NCBI GenBank assembly: GCA_037043015.1
Contig: CM073327.1
Coordinates: 5,996,727 to 6,060,726 of the forward strand
Source: Bryum argenteum
Lineage: Eukaryota; Streptophyta; Bryopsida; Bryales; Bryaceae
Reading direction: 5' to 3'
Length of the DNA: 64,000 nucleotides
Under the pieces are notes generated by a model. That model saw only the letters and a program-made list of their open reading frames with translations, had not been told where the DNA came from and did no database searches. How positions within the stretch are numbered: position 1 is the stretch's first letter; every line of letters begins with the position of its first letter. Position numbers and translations under genes: made by a program. Of the stretch, positions 1-10,170 are shown one piece after another.

Positions 1-768
1 TAACATGTTGGTTAACTTCATTGTTCACTTATTTACTTGTCTACATTATACTTCATATAATTTTTATATATGAGTTCTGAAATATTGTGTGGCATTTTAT
101 TTGTTGATACACATAACATAAATGAAAAAAATTTGTTGTGAAATACTACACACAATAATATTAGAATGGTCAAAGACTTGCTGACAGGTTTGGCGACCTT
201 CTCATTTGCAAGCCATTCGAGCCACCACGACTTTGGCTAATCGATAGGCTATTTGAGCCATTGTGAATAGGTCGGCTAGCCATTTGAGATGTTAGAGGCC
301 TGCCAATAGTGATATACTCGGCGTTAGGTTGGCCAATTGGTGAGCCATGAGATACTTGTTGATAGGTTGGCAAGTTGGGGAGCCATTCAAGCCATTTGTT
401 TTCAGATGAAGTGTCATCTTTACTAGTACATAGGATAAAACTATATAGTCTTATCCACGTTCCAATCACTTTGAACAACAAAAATATAAACCAACTCATA
501 TCTTAATGATACTTTTTAATGATTAACATTGATGATAAATGTTCCTTATAAATGCTTTTAGAATGTAATCCACAATGTTGGAATTAGATACTTATTTTGG
601 ACTAATATTGAAGATTAAATTAGATATTTATCTTGGAATAAGGGGAGTATTCAAAACTATTATATAATTTTTTTTGTACAAACCCTAATGTTATGCAAAA
701 AGAAGTAAGATTCTTTATACTAAACGGGTATTTAACTAATTCTGGACAATTTGACAGTCCAGAAATCA
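1..768. other. AT-rich non-coding stretch with degenerate short repeats
   Basis: No gene is recognised. Between about 190 and 405 a loose motif related to GAGCCATTTGAGCC recurs several times in imperfect tandem, which creates a 109-codon minus-strand open frame without family features. The rest is AT-rich. The first palindrome-like site of the region appears just after this stretch, so this may be the left flank of the composite element. Confidence 0.4.
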
Positions 769-970
769 ATCGGCTTCCATCCGACACACCTCGAAGGAGC
801 AAAACAAGGCAAGGTAGAGAATGAGAATGATTGACATTATTAGCAAGTCGGAGAAATTATAGATGAATACGCTCTTAGAGTTAGGAAACAAATCCGTTTC
901 ATTAAAAGAATAAGCGAATATTCCAAACGAAGCTCGTCCCACTAGCATGTGGTATCGGCGCGCAGCCGAC
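769..970. repeat. Left-most palindrome copies (769-784 degenerate, 953-970)
   Basis: The site at 953-970 reads TATCGGCGCGCAGCCGAC, and a degenerate relative lies at 769-784. Both share the half-site TCGG/CCGA layout of the 19-bp palindrome family that fills the window to 19.5 kb and that I do not see farther right. They may mark the left edge of the composite element. Confidence 0.5.
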
Positions 971-999
971 TGCACTAACTTCGTATCAATAAATATTAT

Positions 1000-2458
1000 A
1001 ACACCCTATACAATATACAAAGAACACTAGGTATCGAAGGCATGTAAGTTTAACATAGGTGAATCTGCGGTGGTGTCGGCTCGCATGATAATAAGTAGCA
1101 ACGCGACTCCATCATCGACTTCCTCCTTTCTCGCGCTCCATATTCAACAATCCAGGATATTAATCCCGGCAAATCTCGATTTGAAGACCGACAATGACAA
1201 GTCGACGAGTCGCGAGTCTTGACCACTCATCGCAGTTGTCTTCTGCCGACCGGCCGATCGCTCAAGTGTCGACTCAATGATAGGCATGCGGACTAAGTGA
1301 AACCTAGTAACACCGCGATTTGAGAGGAAACACCGCATCTTGAGGGAATGAGCAAAACTTCATAATGAAGTTGACCGGGTCTATTAGAAAAGACTCATAT
1401 ATTGACTAATGATTCGAACCGGTATAAGGAGTAGATGAACGGAAGAATATCTCGTAGCTACATTGGGAATAGTAGTACTTGAAGACGTCAAATCACCTCG
1501 AAAAAGGATAAGGCATGTAGCGCGCAAAGATCCGCGCCAACCTTAATGCCAGGTGGAGAAACATCAACGGGAGAAGTTTGGTCGGGCTCGCACACACCTC
1601 ACTTTAACGACGCTTGCAATAGAGAGTCTTCAAGAGCTTGTAATACCACGGAAAATTCATAGGACGATCACAAAATTCTCTACCATAAACAAAGGATAGC
1701 CTGTCGATGACGCGCCTAAGGTAGAATGTAAGATAGAAGAGGCTTCAAGTCACGACGGCGCATCGTACACCGTGAGACCAACATGGAAGCGCTCCAACAA
1801 CATGGCAAATAACTTCGTTACACCTAGCCGCTGATTACATTACGGTGAGCGTTCCAACGATCCGTCGGAATATTAGGGGCGATGTAGCATAGCAATCCGG
1901 ATATGGATAGAATGATACATTTCTTGGGGGTAGAAGTATCGGCAATGTCATAATCCAAACGGCAATCGCGCCCCAACAATACAAGCCTCGAAATAAGTCG
2001 AACGATGATTAGAAACGAAATAGACAAAGAATAGAATGATAAGGGCGGATCGGTCGGCGTAAATGACAAGAAGACAAAACCAAAATAAACATAGAAGTGT
2101 CGGGCCGGCAAATGACATAAGAAGAAAACAAACAAGAGAGTCCATGAGTAAAGACGACAAGGAGACAATGACAAGAAGAAGCCATGGATCCTAAAACAAA
2201 AAGGAAAACAAAAGAAAACACCATACATAAGAACCGATACCAAGAAAGGGAATATGATAGAAAACTCTCCACGTTAAGATTAAGAGAGTCTTCACAAATT
2301 AAACATCCTCGAAATATACAGTTAAGAAAAAGTCTCGAGTGGAACCCTAGAAAATTTACAGAACTAGAAGAAAATCTAAATGATCTACAAATTCTAGCTC
2401 GCTAGATCATCGAATTGGATGACTGAAAAATCTATACACCCATGCTAAGGACATGTAT
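1000..2458. other. Unassigned stretch, 3'-flanking to gene A
   Basis: This stretch has moderate GC content, unlike the AT-rich DNA on its left. The minus-strand open frames near 1824-2272 are Phe/Leu/Ser-rich and look like the complement of an A-rich purine tract. I recognise no domain. By position it would be downstream of the FCP1-like end of gene A and may be 3' sequence of the same element. Confidence 0.3.
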
Positions 2459-2480
2459 CTATGTAGGGTAACAAGAGGTG

Positions 2481-2499
2481 TATCGGCCGGCAGCCGACA
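2481..2499. repeat. 19-bp palindrome just downstream of gene A's FCP1-like end
   Basis: The site reads TATCGGCCGGCAGCCGACA, a member of the palindrome family. It lies about 70 bp beyond the stop codon of the FCP1-like open frame, on the opposite side of the gypsy insertion from most other copies. This ties the two sides of the retrotransposon to one older element. Confidence 0.75.
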
Positions 2500-2570
2500 A
2501 CTGGAGCATCTTGAACTTGCTCCACCATCTTGAACAACTCGAACGCCAAGCTCGAGAAGTAATCAATCCA

Positions 2571-3270
2571 TGATCACTCCCTCCTACCAAAATCAAGCGT
2601 CTTGTACTTCTCGTACAACGGATTTCCGGGAGCATACGGCGCTTCCCTAACCTTGCGTGCTCCAAACAGAAACTCGTGAATATTTTTCTGAGAATTATAG
2701 AGCTCGAATAACAAAGGCTGCAGAATCCTCTGAAAGTAAGGCTGTCCACTCACATTTTGCTCCGAGGTCAAAATAGAGGTGTGAGGGTGGAACGCATTGT
2801 AAGGATTGTTCAAAACGTTCTTGTAGGGGGAGTCGTCGATGAGAAGCATATTATCGGGATTAGCACCACGAGCCCTGAGGTCAGGACTCATTTCCGGAGA
2901 TCTTCAATCGACTTAATAAAGAAGGGCCGGTCATGATTATCGCGGCTCCCGGTAGCAACTCGGAAGAATATCCCCGATCAAACTCCAAGATGTTCCTAGG
3001 AGCCTTGAAAACGGAGCGAATAAATTCGATCCTCGGAGTAAGGTTCTTCGCAGCCGATGGGACAGAAAACAAATTTGCTACTGCATCGACGCAAAATCAA
3101 GATTGAAGGAAGGCCGCGCTCGCCCTCGCCTCTTGCTTCGCCACCGGGGACGATCCCCACCAAAAATGATCCTATTTAGAACGTAGTGAATGAGAGTGCC
3201 ATTCACGTCGAATGTAATAAAATATTTACAACGGACTCACCCGCCTCCGATTCTGAGAGGAGTCGATATG
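2571..3270 (-). pseudogene. FCP1/NIF-type HAD phosphatase-like 3' part of gene A (decayed)
   Basis: Read on the minus strand from 3270, this continues gene A beyond the gypsy insertion. HAD motif I is visible as DVNGT at 3209-3195, with Asn in place of the second Asp, as I recall from some plant FCP1-like proteins. About 100 residues later come DNHDRPFFIKSIEDL and then ANPDNMLLIDDSPYKN at about 2850-2820, the characteristic acidic C-terminal motif of FCP1/NIF domains. An intact 105-codon frame (2891-2574) holds the last motif and the end of the protein. Upstream the frame is broken: a TGA about 13 codons after the gypsy junction, a TAG near 3080, stops near 3000 and a shift near 2890. Family members dephosphorylate Ser/Thr residues such as the RNA polymerase II tail; activity here is unlikely. 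The match is to conserved motifs, read by eye. Confidence 0.65.
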
Positions 3271-3275
3271 GAGGT
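3271..3275. repeat. Left 5-bp target-site duplication (GAGGT) of the Ty3/gypsy element
   Basis: GAGGT immediately precedes the TGTCA start of the 5' LTR and recurs at 9837-9841 directly after the 3' LTR. Five bases is the usual duplication for Ty3/gypsy elements. Confidence 0.8.
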
Positions 3276-3388
3276 TGTCATGGACATGCCATACTGGGTA
3301 TTATCCACACCCCATGAGTTTACCGTGATCGACCTTACTACTGGAGATTTCCTAGATTCCGTATATTTTGCAAGTTGAAGTTTTCCTC

Positions 3389-3560
3389 GGAAGGTTAGAA
3401 CCTTCCACTAGTTTCCAAAGCTTCCTCAAGCTTCCGTATAGCTCTAGTAGTTTCCGGAAGCTTCCACAAGCTTCCGGATAGTTCTAGTAGTTTCGGAAGG
3501 TTCTCTAAGCTTCCTGGTTCCATAAGGATCCAATTGTTTCCGGAAGGTTCCATAAACTTC
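3389..3560 (+). promoter_or_regulatory. Heat-shock-element-like array in the 5' LTR
   Basis: Alternating TTC and GAA triplets spaced by two bases recur, for example TTCCGGAAGCTTCC near 3452 and TTCCGGAAGGTTCC near 3538. This is the nTTCnnGAAnnTTCn arrangement bound by heat-shock factors. The best 3' LTR site is damaged here by a 2-bp deletion. Confidence 0.55.
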
Positions 3561-3663
3561 CGGAAGGTTCCGCTGACCTTCCTAGATTCCTAAGTTCCCA
3601 CGAGTCTCCGGAAGGTTCCATAGGAGCTTCTAGGACCTTACTTGGAAGTTTCTTCTAGCCTAG

Positions 3664-3671
3664 TATATATA
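3664..3671 (+). promoter_or_regulatory. TATA box of the 5' LTR
   Basis: TATATATA lies about 100 bp downstream of the TTC/GAA array and is conserved in both LTRs (9627-9634 in the other). A start of transcription some 25-35 bp downstream, in ...TTCACTCTCTTCAACACC, would be typical. Confidence 0.65.
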
Positions 3672-4194
3672 GAGAGTTGAAGGTCGTTGTTCTTCACTCT
3701 CTTCAACACCAACTTGTACCTACTTTTCCAAATCATCAATACTACTGCTTCTTACTACTGAGTGTCGTTTCAGTCTTGTGTGAGGAATCCCCTCACTTCT
3801 AGTTTATCTTGGTCTCCTTTTGAGTCTCCTCAATCTTGTCTTTGATCTCGCTTGAGTTCTTTGTCCCAAATGCAGTTTGAAGAGAGTGATCGACTACATT
3901 CTCGTCCGAGAGAGATTCTACGTTTAGTATTTCCTATGAAGTTTCGTTTTAGAATTTTCATGAAAGTTTTTGACGGACTTGAACCGATTTCCGTTATCAC
4001 CAAGTCCGCTTGTTCTAGAAGACGTTTTCTCTTTTGATCAAAGATCGAACTTAGAGACGCCCTCATCCGGCTGCAGGTGAAGAATTCTATTTGACCTCTC
4101 TTGAGATCACCTCTTCCGCCATTATCCCTGAGCATTTAACGGAAATCTTTGTTACTTCATCTACTTGTGAATCTTCAAGCTTTTGTATTCCAAG

Positions 4195-5100
4195 ATGGGC
4201 GAGTTATCAAATCTCGAGATGCACGATATGATCGCCACGATACGACAACTACAAAGCAGGAGAATGCCAACATACGGCACGCCATGGAACAACACCAAGC
4301 GGCTCTCACTCAAGTCCATGCATGCGGCGCCTTGCCGCAAAACCAAGTACCACATCTACAAGACCTAAAGAGCCTCGAGTGAGCTTGCTGCATAAGTTTG
4401 ATGGCGATCGCACTGCTTCGAGATTTTGTAATCAAATTCGACTTGTCTTTCGTCTCCAACCTCAAAGATACTCAACGGAAGAAATACAAGTCGGGTTCAT
4501 CGGGACCTTGCTTCACCGGAACAGCGTTGTCGTGGTTCTCATCGCTCTTGGAGAAAAACTCTCCAATCTTGGCAAGCCGCGACCGGCCAAGAATCGAACC
4601 GCGAACGTTCGGAGAAAGAGACGAAAGACCGGTAGCGATCGCAAAACTCCGTTCCTACAACAACGTTCGCGCCCACCTTCAAGATACGTTGCAGAAGTTT
4701 CAACAAATTTCGCGACTTGATTGGACGATCTGTACTCATCATCACCACGCGATGGGACTTCGTGACGATATCAAGACCTTGTTCTTTGAACTCTGCTGCC
4801 CAACTACGCTATCGGAGGCTATTACTCAAGAATCGATCGCGACAACCGATTGTTCGAAAGAAATGGCAAGAGCGGCGATTGCTCTTTGGATCGTGTCGAG
4901 CGGACTACGCGCCCCATCTCGCCGTACACCTCCCCACACTTCAACGATGGAACCTGATGCAAATCGACACTTCAAAAGTTAAGAAGTTGTCCGAAAAAGA
5001 GAAAGAACGACGTCGCAGAGAACACCTATCTTGTATTGTGGAGAAAAGGACCACGGTTGGAGAATCGCCTGCAAAACTTCGTGAGGTCAAAACCGCATAA
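4195..5100 (+). pseudogene. gag-like region of the Ty3/gypsy element (frameshifted)
   Basis: A start codon at 4195 opens a Gln- and Met-rich N-terminus. Two overlapping frames (4322-4720 and 4398-4982) together carry capsid-like segments, including ALSWFSSLLE. Near 5028-5075 a zinc-knuckle remnant reads YCGEKDHGWRIACK; the first Cys of the expected CCHC knuckle is not present. At least two frame changes interrupt the region, so no full-length Gag can be made as written. Confidence 0.7.
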
Positions 5101-5379
5101 GTTTCGAGGCACTTCGAGCGCTTCCGGCATAACCACGAGGAGTTCATGTCGGAAAACGACAACGGCCACCACAAGAGGGACCGTCGGCGGTCGACAAATG
5201 TTGCCACGTCATCGCGCCCTATCTTATCTTCCTCAACTCGTTGTTTTAATATCCCGCTTATAATAGATTTTTATCCGCATAGTATAAAAGTCAAAGCTTT
5301 CTAGATTCTCGAGCATCTGCTTGTTTTATTGATAGGGACTTTGTCAAACGTCATAACCTCGCCTATAGTTCCTAAAAAT

Positions 5380-5580
5380 ACCCTCAGAGCAAAGAGGTTA
5401 TTGACGGTAGACCGCTTGGTATCGGGAGATGTTACCCACGAAACTAAACCTTTGAATATTATCCTAGACGGTCACCAAAGATTGTTGTTTTCAATATCAT
5501 TAGTTCTCCTCGAATCCTCTTGTCCTAGGTCTTTTCTTGGTTAAAAATGGTCAATCCGGATATAGACTGAAAAAACGTAA
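5380..5580 (+). pseudogene. Retropepsin-like remnant of the Ty3/gypsy element
   Basis: The segment DGHQRLLFSISL followed by a leucine-rich stretch matches the C-terminal half of plant Ty3/gypsy aspartic proteases. The catalytic Asp-Ser/Thr-Gly part is not recognisable in frame, so the domain is broken. It lies between the zinc-knuckle remnant and the reverse transcriptase, as expected. Confidence 0.5.
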
Positions 5581-5691
5581 GCTAACGTGACGCTTTAGCT
5601 CCCTATATGCCTTCAAATAATCAAGTCTTGCTTCTTACCAAGTCACAAAGATCCGAGGTCAAAATTCGATGGTGGTCGGTGCAGAGCCTTT

Positions 5692-6574
5692 ATGAGGGCT
5701 GCCAAAGACGGGAGTATGTTTGCAATTTATGCAATTCCGTCATCACAACCTGTTCAAAAACTAGCTAAACTACCAGCACAATATGAAGAGTTTTCGGACG
5801 TGTTCGAGAAGAAGAATGCTGACACACTTCCTCAACACCGACCCTATGATTGTGGCATCGAACTTCAAGAAGGAGCGCAACCGCCATTTGGTCCGATCTA
5901 CAGCCTTTCGCAGAACGAGCTTGCTGCATTACGAGAATACCTTGATGAAAATCTTGCGAAGAATTTCATCCGACACTCCAAATCACCTGCCGGAGCTCCT
6001 ATTTTATTCGTCAAGAAGAAGGACGGTTTCCTTCGGATGTGCGTGGACTATCGCGGCCTGAACAAGGTTACAATCAAGAATCGGTATCCATTGCCACTTA
6101 TCTCGGACTCCTTGACCAACTTTCAAAGAAAGATCTACACCAAGATCGATCTTCGTGGAGCGTCTAACCTAAGTACGTATCAAAGAAGGTGACGAGTGGA
6201 AGACGCATTCGAACGAGGTATGGACATTTCGAATACAATGTTATGCCTTTTGGTCTTACCAACGCTCACCGCCATCTTCCAAAGACTTAATGAACGACGT
6301 GTTCGAGAGTTCCCGGACGACTTTGTTGTTTGCTACCCTCGACGACATATTGGTGTTCTCCAAGAATGAAGAAGATCACACCAACCATGTCCGATTGGTA
6401 TTGAAGAAGCTACTGCATGCCGAATTATACGCCAAGTTGGAAAAGTGCGTCTTTCACCAACCTCAAGTCGAATTCCTAGGCTACATCATTTCGGAAGAGG
6501 GTCTATCCATGAACCCACGTAAGATTGAAATAATCGTTGATTGGCGGAAACCAACTACCGTTCGAGACGTCTAA
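5692..6574 (+). pseudogene. Reverse transcriptase of the Ty3/gypsy element (frameshifted)
   Basis: The first open part (5692-6192) carries [14 protein letters not shown] and [20 protein letters not shown], the fingers and palm signature of Ty3/gypsy reverse transcriptases. After a break the frame resumes at 6290 with the active-site loop at 6335-6346 reading TLDD, followed by ILVFS. The usual aromatic first residue of the YxDD-type loop is replaced, while the two Asp residues remain. The break around 6193-6290 removes continuity, so the enzyme is inactive as written. Confidence 0.88.
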
Positions 6575-6599
6575 TGTTTCCTTGGTTTCTGCAAACTTT

Positions 6600-7080
6600 T
6601 ATCGAATCTTTATTCGAAATTACTCTAAGATTGCTTCTCCGTTGACCCGATTGACTTGCAAGGACAAGCTCGAGTGGACTACGAAGCCGACGAAGCTTTC
6701 GAGGTTTTGAAGAAGGCGTTCTGACGGCCGCCTATACTTTCACGCATCCCGATTTCCGTAAGCGCTCTTCCTAAAAACGGATGCTTCGATTTTGCCTTGA
6801 GCGGTCCTTTCACAATCCGGACGACGACGGACGCCCATCCCGTCGCGTTCCACTCGCGAAAATTTACCGCCGCCGAGATCAATTACGAGATTCACGACAA
6901 GGAGCTTTTTTAGCTATCGTCGACTTTTCCAAGAATGGCGTCGCTTCCTCAAGGTGCTCGATCCCGTCACAGCTTCATACCGATCACAAGAACCTTGAGT
7001 ATTTCATGTCTCCGCAAGTCTTTGAATCGTCGATGCTCGTTGGAGTATATCGTTGTCGCGATTCAACTTTGTAATCACGC
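6600..7080 (+). pseudogene. RNase H remnant of the Ty3/gypsy element
   Basis: Short matches to the tether and RNase H domain are scattered over several frames; the clearest is [10 protein letters not shown] followed by an [10 protein letters not shown] segment around 6830-6905. Stops and shifts separate the pieces. It follows directly after the reverse transcriptase remnant. Confidence 0.65.
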
Positions 7081-7275
7081 ATCGCCCGCTCTCAACAAAT
7101 TCGCTCCGATGCACTTTCTAGGCGAACATACCTTGCGCCAAAGAAGGCGATGCAAAGATAATGACCAACAGAGACTACCTCATCAAGCCTCGAGCAACTT
7201 CAAACCAAGACCACGCACAAGACAAATGATGCATCTTTTCTCGAAGATATCCGAGTAAGTTTACAATCTGATCCT

Positions 7276-8200
7276 TTGGCCTTGAAAGTCAAGAGTAATC
7301 CTAGCGTCTCCAATGTTGAAGAATCTCCATGTCGGGACTCTCAAGTCTCAGATTCAGAGGTTATAGATTCGGATTCCCCGAATCAACCTGCTTCCAGTTC
7401 ACGGGCTTCCAGGTCACGTGAAACTCCCCAAGATGATGCAGATCCAAGATTCCAGTTTCGAGATGGGCTACTATATTATCAAGGACTACTCTATGTCCCT
7501 GAAGGCCCATGCCGACTTCGAGTGCTCCAGTCTCGACACGACTTTCCATCGGCAGGACACCTTGGTTACAACAAGACCATGGAACTGTTATCCAGAGACT
7601 TTTGGTGGTCTCAAATGTGGAAAACCGTGAAAGACTATGTCACAACGTGTGACATTTGTTCTAGATCCAAGATCCCTCGTCATCGGCCGTACGGGTTGCT
7701 TCAGCCGTTGCCAATTCCAGAAACCCCATGGACATCCATATCCATGGACTTTATTGTGGACCTTCCAATGTCCAATACCTTTGATTCCATCTTCGTTGTT
7801 GTGGACCGGTCGACCAAGATGGCTCACTTCATTCCGCCACAAGACAATTCACGAGAGAAGAAATAAAGAAGACTTTTTGTAGACAATGTCTACGACACTC
7901 CACGGCCCCCCAACAACATCATTTCCGATCGTGAACGCACCACATCGAAATTCTCGCGCCTTTGTTCAAGATTCTGGCGTGGAGATCGTTTATCTTCAAA
8001 GATACCATCCTCGGGACCGACGGACAAACCGAAATACAATCAAGTGTTGGAAGAAAAAAACTTGCGCGCACCATCAACTACCATCAAGACAATTGGGTGG
8101 AGTTGTTGCCGCTCGCCGAGTTTGCCTACAACAACACGTTGCGGGGTCTACTCAACACTTTTCTTTGCAAACTACGGTCATCATCCCGCGATTGATCAAT
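7276..8200 (+). pseudogene. Integrase of the Ty3/gypsy element (N-terminal half open)
   Basis: The open frame 7276-7866 contains a His-His-Cys-Cys zinc module (SAGHLGYNKTMELL to TCDICSRSK) and the first catalytic Asp in SMDFIVDLP. The second Asp region (NNIISDRE) follows after a frame change near 7870, and the later core is in another frame (7886-8209). The Ser/Glu/Asp-rich stretch before the zinc module is a linker. Breaks fall in the second half of the catalytic core. Confidence 0.85.
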
Positions 8201-8250
8201 TCAATCTAAACATTTCTCGGTAATCCACCGCCACGGATCTTGCTACTCGA

Positions 8251-8787
8251 TTGTCTGATATCCAGAAGCAGATGAAGCAGAGCCTCCTCGAAGCCCAAGA
8301 GCACCAGAAGACAAATGCTGACAGGTCTCGTAAGGAACATCCAGACATTTCTATTGGTGATAAGGTATGGCTACTGCGTCGAAATTTGAGAACTCGCCGG
8401 CCATCTGATAAACTCGACTACCGTCGCCTTGGACCATTCACAGTGGTCAAACAAATCAACAAGGTGGCTTACCGGTTGGAGTTACCGGCCACTATGAAGA
8501 TTCATCCAGTTTTCCATGTATCTCTCCTTGAACTGTACAAGGAATCTATGTTACCGGGCAGGATTCAAGAACCTCCTCCACCGATCGAGATGAAAGGCGA
8601 TGAAGAATTTGAAGTCTCGGAGGTTCTAGACTCTCGCATCCACCATCGACAACTCGAATATCTTGTGCATTGGCAGGGCTACGACGTCAGCGAAAGAACC
8701 TGGGAGCCTGCCTCAAACCTCAAGAACTCTCCTGAGTTAATTCAAGAGTTTCATCGCCGATACCCTCGAAAACCTAAAAGCGTTTAG
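8251..8787 (+). CDS. Integrase C-terminal GPY/F module plus chromodomain (intact segment)
   Basis: This 178-codon frame starts with a basic segment and GDKVWLLRRNL, continues through LDYRRLGPFTVVKQI (GPY/F module) and IHPVFHVSLLE, and ends with a chromodomain: EEFEVSEVLDSR, LEYLVHWQGY and RTWEPASNL. Phe, Trp and Tyr stand at the three aromatic-cage positions of HP1-type chromodomains, so methyl-lysine binding is plausible. In this element class the chromodomain steers integration toward marked chromatin. The segment belongs to the pol polyprotein and is not expected to have its own promoter. Confidence 0.85.
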   Translation: MSDIQKQMKQSLLEAQEHQKTNADRSRKEHPDISIGDKVWLLRRNLRTRRPSDKLDYRRLGPFTVVKQINKVAYRLELPATMKIHPVFHVSLLELYKESMLPGRIQEPPPPIEMKGDEEFEVSEVLDSRIHHRQLEYLVHWQGYDVSERTWEPASNLKNSPELIQEFHRRYPRKPKSV

Positions 8788-9219
8788 GTTCAATGCATCT
8801 CGCACGCCACCGCACCAAGTCTGTAAGTTTTTCTCTTGTGCGGTGCGGATCGAGACTTTGAACCAAAACGATGGGGGGTATCGACGAGGCGACGCGCGCG
8901 CTTGTCTAGCTTCCGATTTCAGGGCAGCCATCGAACTCACGTCGCCTGAAAATTTGGTAAGGCCGCGAGCGCCACCTCGCCGATGTCTCAAGTCGCCAAC
9001 CACATTGTTTTATACCACCCGTCCGTTCTTTGCGTTCTCTACCACGTATCCGTAAACAACTCACTTTCTTTCGCCGCAGCCGCCGACATTCGATTTTTAC
9101 GGTATTCGTATCCCGTATATTTACTCCTTTTGTCTAGTCCACGTGAAACCCACGTGAACATTCTCGTTTTATGTTTTATTATTCGTTTGTGTGGGAACTC
9201 GTGGAACTCGTTCCTTGCA

Positions 9220-9230
9220 GGGGGGGGTGA
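9220..9230 (+). other. Polypurine tract before the 3' LTR
   Basis: A run of eight G followed by TGA lies directly against the TGTCACGG start of the 3' LTR, the position and composition of a plus-strand primer of LTR retrotransposons. Confidence 0.75.
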
Positions 9231-9342
9231 TGTCACGGACATGCCATACTGGGTATTATCCACACCCCCATGAGTTTACCGTGATCGCCTTTACTACTGG
9301 AGATTTCCTAGATTCCGTATATTTTGCAAGTTGAAGTTTTCC

Positions 9343-9500
9343 GGAAGGTTCTAGAACCTTCCACTAGTTTCCGAAAGCTTCCTCAAGCTTCCGTATAGCT
9401 CTAGTAGTTTCCGGAAGCTTCCACAAGCTTCCGGATAGTTCTAGTAGTTTCCGGAAGGTTCTCTAAGCTTCCGGAAGGTTCCATAAGGATCCAATTGTTT
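9343..9500 (+). promoter_or_regulatory. Near-perfect heat-shock-element array in the 3' LTR
   Basis: At 9343-9362 the sequence GGAAGGTTCTAGAACCTTCC gives four alternating units GAA-TTC-GAA-TTC at exact two-base spacing. Further three-unit sites (TTCCGGAAGCTTCC, TTCCGGAAGGTTC) follow at about 9409 and 9447 and beyond 9460. This is the consensus for heat-shock factor trimers. Confidence 0.6.
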
Positions 9501-9626
9501 CCGGAAGGTTCCATAAACTTCCGGAAGGTTCCGCTTGACCTTCCTAGATTCCGGAAGTTCCCACGAGTCTCCGGGAAGGTTCCATAGAGCTTCTAGGACC
9601 TTACTTGGAAGTTTCTTCTAGCCTAG

Positions 9627-9634
9627 TATATATA
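9627..9634 (+). promoter_or_regulatory. TATA box of the 3' LTR
   Basis: TATATATA at the same LTR position as 3664-3671. If active it would drive transcription rightward into the antisense strand of gene A. Confidence 0.6.
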
Positions 9635-9836
9635 GAGAGTTGAAGGTCGTTGTTCTTCACTCTCTTCAACACCAGATTGTACCTACTTTTCCAAATCAAT
9701 ACACTACTACTCTCTCTTACTGAGTGTCGTTTCAGTCTTGTGTGAGAATCCCTCACTTCTAGTTTATCTTGGTCTCCTTTTGAGTCTCCCTCAATCTTGT
9801 CTTTGATCTCGCTTTGGAGTTCTTTGTCCGCAATGA

Positions 9837-9841
9837 GAGGT
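9837..9841. repeat. Right target-site duplication (GAGGT)
   Basis: It matches 3271-3275. When the element and one copy are removed, the codons of gene A join without a frame change (...GGC ACC TC|C ATA TCG...), which independently supports this assignment. Confidence 0.8.
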
Positions 9842-10057
9842 GCCCTGCCGTGATCCATGAGACGCGGAGTCCACGAACTCCTCGTTCTCAGATTCACCGA
9901 CTGCAAGAGATTAGGGCATTTGTACAATAAGCAAAAAGCGCAAAGAATTACACAACAAAGTGAGACACGAGCGATACAGAGGTGGCAGTGGATACAAATA
10001 ACATCAAACACCATGACAGAAGGGAGAATAATAGTGCAAAGAAAGGACATGATGACT

Positions 10058-10170
10058 TGTCGGCTGGCAGCCGATAAGACGAAAAACACTGTTGAGAGAA
10101 ATCGACATCGGAGACAAGGGATACAGGCGGAAACGTGAAACGATAGTAGGGAGTCGGCTGGCAGCCGATA
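10058..10170. repeat. Two palindrome copies in intron 5 of gene A
   Basis: Copies at 10058-10076 (TGTCGGCTGGCAGCCGATA) and 10152-10170 lie inside the 398-bp intron between exons 5 and 6 of gene A. Confidence 0.85.

Larger units (their letters stand above)
3276..3874 (+). repeat. 5' LTR of the Ty3/gypsy element
   Basis: It begins TGTCATGGACATGCC and ends ...ATGCA. It aligns with 9231-9836 over its whole length, with many single-base differences and small deletions, for example loss of CT in the repeat at 3389-3406. It contains a dense set of TTCCGGAAG-type motifs and a TATA box. The accumulated differences between the LTRs indicate an insertion that is not recent, unless base-calling errors contribute. 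Confidence 0.9.
3276..9836 (+). mobile_element. Ty3/gypsy retrotransposon with C-terminal chromodomain (chromovirus), decayed
   Basis: About 6.6 kb, flanked by LTRs of about 600 bp and by the duplication GAGGT. The internal order is gag-like, protease, reverse transcriptase, RNase H, integrase, GPY/F module and chromodomain, which is the Ty3/gypsy order. A G-rich polypurine tract precedes the 3' LTR. No clear initiator-tRNA primer site follows the 5' LTR. The coding region carries many small deletions, while 7276-7866 and 8251-8787 stay open. The chromodomain keeps the acidic/aromatic start, the Trp-x-x-Gly-Tyr segment and the TWEP motif, so it is of the canonical histone-reading kind described for Tcn1-like chromoviruses of lower plants and fungi; that assignment is inference. 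The element interrupts an exon of gene A. Confidence 0.93.
9231..9836 (+). repeat. 3' LTR of the Ty3/gypsy element
   Basis: It begins TGTCACGGACATGCC and runs to ...CAATGA, aligning with the 5' LTR. Its final bases appear to have lost the C of the terminal TGCA. The sequence is followed by the duplication GAGGT at 9837-9841. This copy retains the best heat-shock-type array and the TATA box. Confidence 0.9.

Noticed and set aside
1824-2272. Hydrophobic minus-strand frames that could be membrane proteins
   Set aside because: They are the complement of an A-rich purine tract, with Phe/Leu/Ser/Cys bias in overlapping frames and no family pattern.
3875-3900. Initiator-tRNA primer-binding site after the 5' LTR
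   Set aside because: The expected TGGTATCAGAGC-type string is absent from the bases following the LTR; either lost by mutation or another primer is used.
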